Made by a program: the position numbers and the translations under genes. This document shows positions 60,518 through 64,000 of a stretch of 64,000 nucleotides of DNA, piece by piece. Origin of the DNA: Micromonospora violae (GTDB lineage: Bacteria; Actinomycetota; Actinomycetes; Mycobacteriales; Micromonosporaceae); NCBI RefSeq assembly GCF_004217135.1, contig NZ_SHKK01000001.1:1984001-2048000 (forward strand). The letters run 5' to 3'. How positions within the stretch are numbered: the stretch's first letter is position 1; each line of letters begins with the position of its first letter. A model generated the notes under the pieces. The model had not been told where the DNA came from, made no database searches, and was given only the letters and a program-made list of their open reading frames with translations.

Positions 60518-60859
60518 ATGGTGACGCTCGACGAGACGGTTCGGCGGTTGGCCGCCGACCGGGACGTGTTGATGGACCGGACCGCGGATCGCACCGAGGA
60601 GGAGCTGTCCGCAGGGTATCGGGTGCGGGGTGGCCCTCTGGGCCACTTCTGCGAATCGCTGCGTGACCTGGTGGCCCGGGGAGCGCTGATCGACGACCTG
60701 AGCCGATACGATGAACAGCGGTGGTCGGCGCCGGTCAATCTATCGGACGGGACGTCACGGTCGATGGGCGAGCTGGCGCGGCACGTCATGACCGTCCCGG
60801 GTCATGAGCCGTACTGGCACGCGGCGATCCACCTGGGTGAGCTGGCGGCAGCGGCATGA
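60518..60859 (+). CDS. Hypothetical small helical protein
   Basis: A 113-residue helical protein (MVTLDETVRRLAADRDVLMDRTADRTEEELSAGYRVRGG...YDEQRWSAPVNLSDGTSRSMGELARHVM). It might have a DinB-like four-helix fold, suggested by the conserved-looking ARHVMTVPGHEPYWHAAIHLGE, but this is not certain. It overlaps the phosphoesterase start (ATGA), so they are co-translated. Function unknown. Confidence 0.7.
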   Translation: MVTLDETVRRLAADRDVLMDRTADRTEEELSAGYRVRGGPLGHFCESLRDLVARGALIDDLSRYDEQRWSAPVNLSDGTSRSMGELARHVMTVPGHEPYWHAAIHLGELAAAA

Positions 60860-61647
60860 CGCCGCTGTACGTGGCGGCGGACATCCACGGTCACCGGTCC
60901 GAGTTCTGGGAGGCACTTCGCGAGGCCGGGCTCGTCGACAGCACCGGCCAGTGGTCCGGGGGCGGCGCGCGGTTGTGGCTGCTCGGTGACTACGTCGATC
61001 GCGGCCCGGACGGGATCGGCGTCATCAACGACGTCCAGCGGCTCGCCGTCTCGGCACGTGCGGCGGGTGGCCACCTCGGGGCCCTGGTGGGCAACCACGA
61101 GGTGCAGTTGCTCGCCGCGCACTGGTTCGGCACCACGCCCGTTGCCGGCTGGGACGAGCCCGGCGGGTTCCGGGGTGGCTGGGCCCGGTTCGGCGGACGT
61201 GAGAAGGACCTTCATCAGCTGACGCCATCACATGTCGAGTGGATGACGCGGCTGCCCGCGGTCACGGTCGTCGACGGGTTCCTGCTGGTGCACTCCGACA
61301 CCGCCCGATACCTGGAGTTCGGCTCCAGTGTGGCCACCGTGAACGCGGCGGTCACCACGGCCCTCGACTCCGGCGATCCCGCGACCTGGCTGACCCTCTG
61401 TGGCCGGATGAGCGATCGGGGCGCCTTTCGGGACGCCACGCCGGCGAGCCCGGACGATCGGGTGTCGATGATGCTGCGCACGCTCGGGGGCAACGTGCTC
61501 GTCCACGGCCACAGCACCCTCACCAAGCACTTCGGTGTGGCACCGCAGGATGTCACAGCTGCGCTGCGGTACGCCGACGGCAGGGTCATCGCCATCGACG
61601 GCGGCGTCCATGAGGGCGGCCGGGTCCTGGTCACCCGGCTTCGCTGA
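60856..61647 (+). CDS. PPP-like metallophosphoesterase
   Basis: A 263-residue calcineurin-like phosphoesterase. The metal motifs are YVAADIHGHRSEF (D-x-H), LLGDYVDRGPDG (GDxxDRG), ALVGNHEVQLL (GNHE), LVHSDTARY and VLVHGHSTLTKHFG (GH). This set is typical of PPP/Shelphs-type protein or dinucleotide phosphatases; a symmetric diadenosine tetraphosphatase-like role is also possible. It is the second gene of a small operon with the helical hypothetical and perhaps the next gene (20-base gap). Confidence 0.92.
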   Translation: MTPLYVAADIHGHRSEFWEALREAGLVDSTGQWSGGGARLWLLGDYVDRGPDGIGVINDVQRLAVSARAAGGHLGALVGNHEVQLLAAHWFGTTPVAGWDEPGGFRGGWARFGGREKDLHQLTPSHVEWMTRLPAVTVVDGFLLVHSDTARYLEFGSSVATVNAAVTTALDSGDPATWLTLCGRMSDRGAFRDATPASPDDRVSMMLRTLGGNVLVHGHSTLTKHFGVAPQDVTAALRYADGRVIAIDGGVHEGGRVLVTRLR

Positions 61648-61667
61648 CCCTGGCTAAGCTCCCTGAC

Positions 61668-62330
61668 GTGCTGGAGGACGTGCGGACGGCGGCCCGCAAC
61701 AACGCCGAGTGGTGCGACATCGTCTGCGGCAGCCATGGGCTGGTCGGCCGTACCGACGCCGACGCCTGGTCTGTCCCCCGCCGCTCGCCTCCGTGGTACC
61801 CGGACGCGGTCACCCTGCGACCGGGCGTCGACGCCGAGGCCCTGCTGGCCCGGATCGACGCCGGGCCCGGCGCGTCGGTGAAGGACAGCTTCGCCGACCT
61901 CGACCTGTCCGGGTACGGATTCCGTGTGCTCTTCGACGCGCAGTGGATCCACCGGCGACCAGCGGACCTGCCGGGCGACGCACCCCTCGACCCGGTCACC
62001 ACCACTGACGGCCTGGCGTCCTGGGCGGCGGCACAGGGCGGTGGGAGCCTGTTCCGGCCCGCGCTCCTGGCCGACCCACGGGTACGGGTGCTCGCCCGCC
62101 ACGACCACCGGGGTGAGATCACCGGCGGGGCGGTGCTCAGCGGTGGCGGTCCGTACGGTGTCTCCAACCTGTTCACCCGCACCGACTGCTCCCGCGACAT
62201 CTGGGGCGCGGTGTGCGCCACCGTTCCCGATGCGCCGCTGGTCGGCTACGAGACCACCCCGGACCTGACGCCGGCGCTCTCCGCTGGCTTCGCCACCACC
62301 GGTCCGCTGCGCGTCTGGTTGCACGGCTAG
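61668..62330 (+). CDS. Conserved hypothetical, GNAT-like C-terminus
   Basis: A 220-residue protein starting at GTG 61668 (MLEDVRTAARNNAEWCDIVCGSHGLVGRTDADAW). The C-terminal half (VLARHDHRGEITGGAVLSGGGPYGVSNLFTR...PLVGYETTPDLTPALSAGFATTGPLRVWLHG) resembles a GNAT fold lacking a clear acetyl-CoA loop. It likely belongs with the preceding phosphoesterase gene by its 20-base spacing. No function is proposed. Confidence 0.7.
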   Translation: MLEDVRTAARNNAEWCDIVCGSHGLVGRTDADAWSVPRRSPPWYPDAVTLRPGVDAEALLARIDAGPGASVKDSFADLDLSGYGFRVLFDAQWIHRRPADLPGDAPLDPVTTTDGLASWAAAQGGGSLFRPALLADPRVRVLARHDHRGEITGGAVLSGGGPYGVSNLFTRTDCSRDIWGAVCATVPDAPLVGYETTPDLTPALSAGFATTGPLRVWLHG

Positions 62331-62364
62331 CGCTCCGGCCACGGGTCCTCCGCACGGACCGCTA

Positions 62365-62603
62365 TGCTGCACGGCATCGGCACCGATCCGGCCATCACCG
62401 GGGAGCCTCCGGAAGAACGGGCAGCTCGCTGCCTCAGTAGAACCGGACGTAGCGGCACGTCACGTCGCGGAAATCGAGCGGCGCCCGCACGGTCGGGGCG
62501 CAAGCGGGGTGGTACCGCGGAGTCCTGGCCCTACGCCCGGCGCTTCGTCCCCGCGTGGGCAGTGAGCTGATGCCCGCGTGAGCGGATGTGGAGTGTAGGG
62601 AGA
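62365..62603 (+). ncRNA. Ile-specific T-box leader (ultrashort Stem I) of ileS
   Basis: The leader before ileS contains the T-box core GGGTGGTACCGCG (62507-62519), which pairs with the uncharged tRNA end. Upstream, GGCCATCACCGGGGAGCC (near 62391) carries an ATC Ile specifier codon at 62394-62396, followed by CGGAAGAACGGGCAGC and CAGTAGAACCGG segments typical of actinobacterial T-boxes. With no terminator hairpin, control is likely at translation by sequestering the ribosome site before 62610. The 5' boundary is approximate. Confidence 0.85.
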
Positions 62604-62609
62604 GTGTCG

Positions 62610-64000
62610 GTGCCGGACGGTCCGTCGAAGTCGCCATTCGTGCCACTACCCACCAAGATCGACTTTGCGGTGCTGGACCGTGCGGTCATCGAGTGGTGGC
62701 AGGCCAACAACGTGTTCAGCCGGAGCCTGGAGCAGACGGCCGACGGGACGCCGTGGGTGTTCTACGAGGGGCCGCCGACCGCCAACGGCACACCGGGCAC
62801 CCACCACATCGAGGCGAGGGTCTTCAAGGACCTGTTTCCCCGGTACCGGACGATGCGGGGCTTCTCGGTGCCACGCCGCGCCGGGTGGGACTGTCACGGC
62901 CTGCCGGTCGAGCTCGCGGTCGAGAAGGAACTGGGCCTCGGCGGCAAGCCCGACATCGAGAAGATGGGCATCGCCGAGTTCAACGCGCACTGCCGCACCT
63001 CGGTGCTTCGGCACGTCGACGAGTTCGTCCAGCTCAGCGAGCGGATGGGTTACTGGATCGACCTGGAGCATCCGTACGAGACGATGTCACCGGAGTACGT
63101 GGACAGCGTCTGGTGGTCGCTGAAGCAGATCCACGACGGCGGACGTCTGGTGGAGGACTTCCGGGTCGCGCCGTACTGCACCCGCGACGGCACGACCCTG
63201 TCCGACCACGAGGTGGCGCAGGGGTACGAGACGGTCACCGACCCGTCGGTGTACGTGCGGTTCCCGGTGCGCGGCGACGTGGCCGGACACCGCGGCGTCG
63301 ACCTGCTGATCTGGACCACCACCCCGTGGACCCTGGTGTCCAACACCGCCGTCGCCGTCCACCCCGACGTGACGTACACGGTCGCCCGCACCGAGCAGGG
63401 CACGTTCGTCGTCGCCGAACCGCTGACCGGGCGGGTCCTCGGCGACGAGGCGGAGATCCTGGCGACCGTGCCGGGGTCGGCCCTGGAGGGTCTGCGGTAC
63501 GAGCGACCGTTCGACCTGGTGGACATCCCGGACGCACACCGGGTGGTCCTCGCCGAGTACGTCACCACCGAGGACGGCACCGGCCTGGTGCACCAGGCGC
63601 CGGCCTTCGGCGCGGACGACCTCGCCGTGTGCCGCGCGTACGGGTTGCCGCTGGTGAACCCGGTCGCCCCGAACGGGCGGTTCAACGACGGCATCGACCT
63701 GGTCGGCGGCGTGTTCTTCAAGGACGCCGACGCGTTGCTCATCGACCGTCTCCGCACGTCGGGTCGGTTGTTCCGGCATGAGCCGTTCGAGCACCCCTAC
63801 CCGCACTGCTGGCGGTGCCACACCCCGCTGATGTACTACGCGCAGCCATCCTGGTACATCCGGACCACCGAGGTCCGCGACGAGCTGACGCGGGAGAACG
63901 AGAAGACCAACTGGTTCCCGGAGCACATCAAACACGGCCGGTACGGCGACTGGCTGAAGAACAACATCGACTGGGCGGTGTCCCGCTCCCGGTACTGGGG
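62610..64000 (+). CDS. ileS: Isoleucyl-tRNA synthetase, N-terminal part
   Basis: The first ~463 residues of IleS (full length about 1040), running off the right edge. Start GTG 62610 is preceded by AGGGAG seven bases upstream. The class I HIGH-type motif appears as YEGPPTANGTPGTHH, followed by WDCHGLPVELAVEKELGLGGKPDIEKMG; the editing (CP1) domain has LLIWTTTPWTLVSNTAVAVHPDVTY and the GTGLVHQAPAFGADD editing site. A cysteine pair HCWRCH is in the CP1 region. KMSKS lies outside the window. The residues look like the eukaryote-like IleS2 clade found in many actinobacteria (often mupirocin-resistant); this is from memory and needs a tree. Confidence 0.95.
   Translation, partial: MPDGPSKSPFVPLPTKIDFAVLDRAVIEWWQANNVFSRSLEQTADGTPWVFYEGPPTANGTPGTHHIEARVFKDLFPRYRTMRGFSVPRRAGWDCHGLPVELAVEKELGLGGKPDIEKMGIAEFNAHCRTSVLRHVDEFVQLSERMGYWIDLEHPYETMSPEYVDSVWWSLKQIHDGGRLVEDFRVAPYCTRDGTTLSDHEVAQGYETVTDPSVYVRFPVRGDVAGHRGVDLLIWTTTPWTLVSNTAVAVHPDVTYTVARTEQGTFVVAEPLTGRVLGDEAEILATVPGSALEGLRYERPFDLVDIPDAHRVVLAEYVTTEDGTGLVHQAPAFGADDLAVCRAYGLPLVNPVAPNGRFNDGIDLVGGVFFKDADALLIDRLRTSGRLFRHEPFEHPYPHCWRCHTPLMYYAQPSWYIRTTEVRDELTRENEKTNWFPEHIKHGRYGDWLKNNIDWAVSRSRYW

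Noticed and set aside
1..64000. Mobile elements, prophage, CRISPR arrays or tRNA genes
   Set aside because: No transposase, integrase, regularly spaced repeat array or cloverleaf-capable sequence with a conserved T-arm was noticed in the gaps between genes.

Overview
The window is about 64 kb of very GC-rich bacterial chromosome with many GTG starts and 4-bp ATGA/GTGA stop-start overlaps. It carries actinobacterial markers: RbpA, polyprenol-phosphomannose synthase next to apolipoprotein N-acyltransferase, an ultrashort actinobacterial ileS T-box, LuxR/BTAD-type giant regulators and a hemerythrin-like protein. The best guess is a Micromonosporaceae member (Micromonospora-like); this is inferred from gene content and from two intergenic inverted repeats of a type I associate with that group, not from a marker-gene comparison. 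No rRNA, tRNA, CRISPR array, transposase or integrase was seen, so this looks like ordinary chromosome rather than a mobile island.

Layout. 0-4.7 kb: end of a LysE exporter, then a TetR-controlled unit (flavin monooxygenase + SDR on one side, a GPH/MFS transporter on the other) with two matching 18-bp operator palindromes. 4.8-9.7 kb: a coiled-coil zinc-finger protein, rbpA under a sigma-R-like promoter, and the convergent lnt-ppm-fxsA group. 10.2-18.5 kb: the most striking region, a divergent cluster encoding most of the B12-dependent lysine degradation (lysine fermentation) route: KamA on the plus strand, and Kdd, an amidohydrolase, KamD, KamE, Kal and a MutL/GlmL-type reactivase as one tightly overlapped minus-strand operon. 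18.5-30.4 kb: mixed housekeeping and secreted proteins (polysaccharide deacetylase, YnfA, CsbD, phosphatase, Lrp, acyl-CoA dehydrogenase + M24 peptidase, GH18 chitinase with a ricin-type lectin domain, an HxlR-peroxiredoxin fusion, a 5'-3' exonuclease, LtrA, a YrdC-like protein).

30.6-46.1 kb: a secreted beta-helix protein, an APC permease, a DUF5995-like protein, and three very large ATPase regulators (LuxR/LAL, a degenerate cyclase-ATPase, a BTAD/AfsR-type regulator), with a frameshifted methyltransferase and repeat hairpins between them. 46.1-56.1 kb: hemerythrin, dienelactone hydrolase, phenylacetate-CoA ligase, a MarR/MFS divergent pair, a methyltransferase, a paired CrcB/Fluc fluoride channel, and a PadR-ABC-FtsX operon behind a perfect long palindrome. 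56.2-64 kb: MBL-fold protein, ECF sigma factor with a membrane partner and a lipoprotein, an ArsR-type regulator, a metallophosphoesterase, and ileS behind its T-box, running off the right edge.

How genes work together: the lysine cluster is predicted to turn L-lysine into L-beta-lysine (KamA), then 3,5-diaminohexanoate (KamDE with adenosylcobalamin and PLP), then 5-amino-3-oxohexanoate (Kdd). After a cleavage enzyme (Kce) that is absent here, Kal would deaminate 3-aminobutyryl-CoA. The MutL-like ATPase would keep KamDE active. Several small regulator/transporter units (TetR, MarR, PadR) show readable operators, so their wiring can be proposed from sequence alone.
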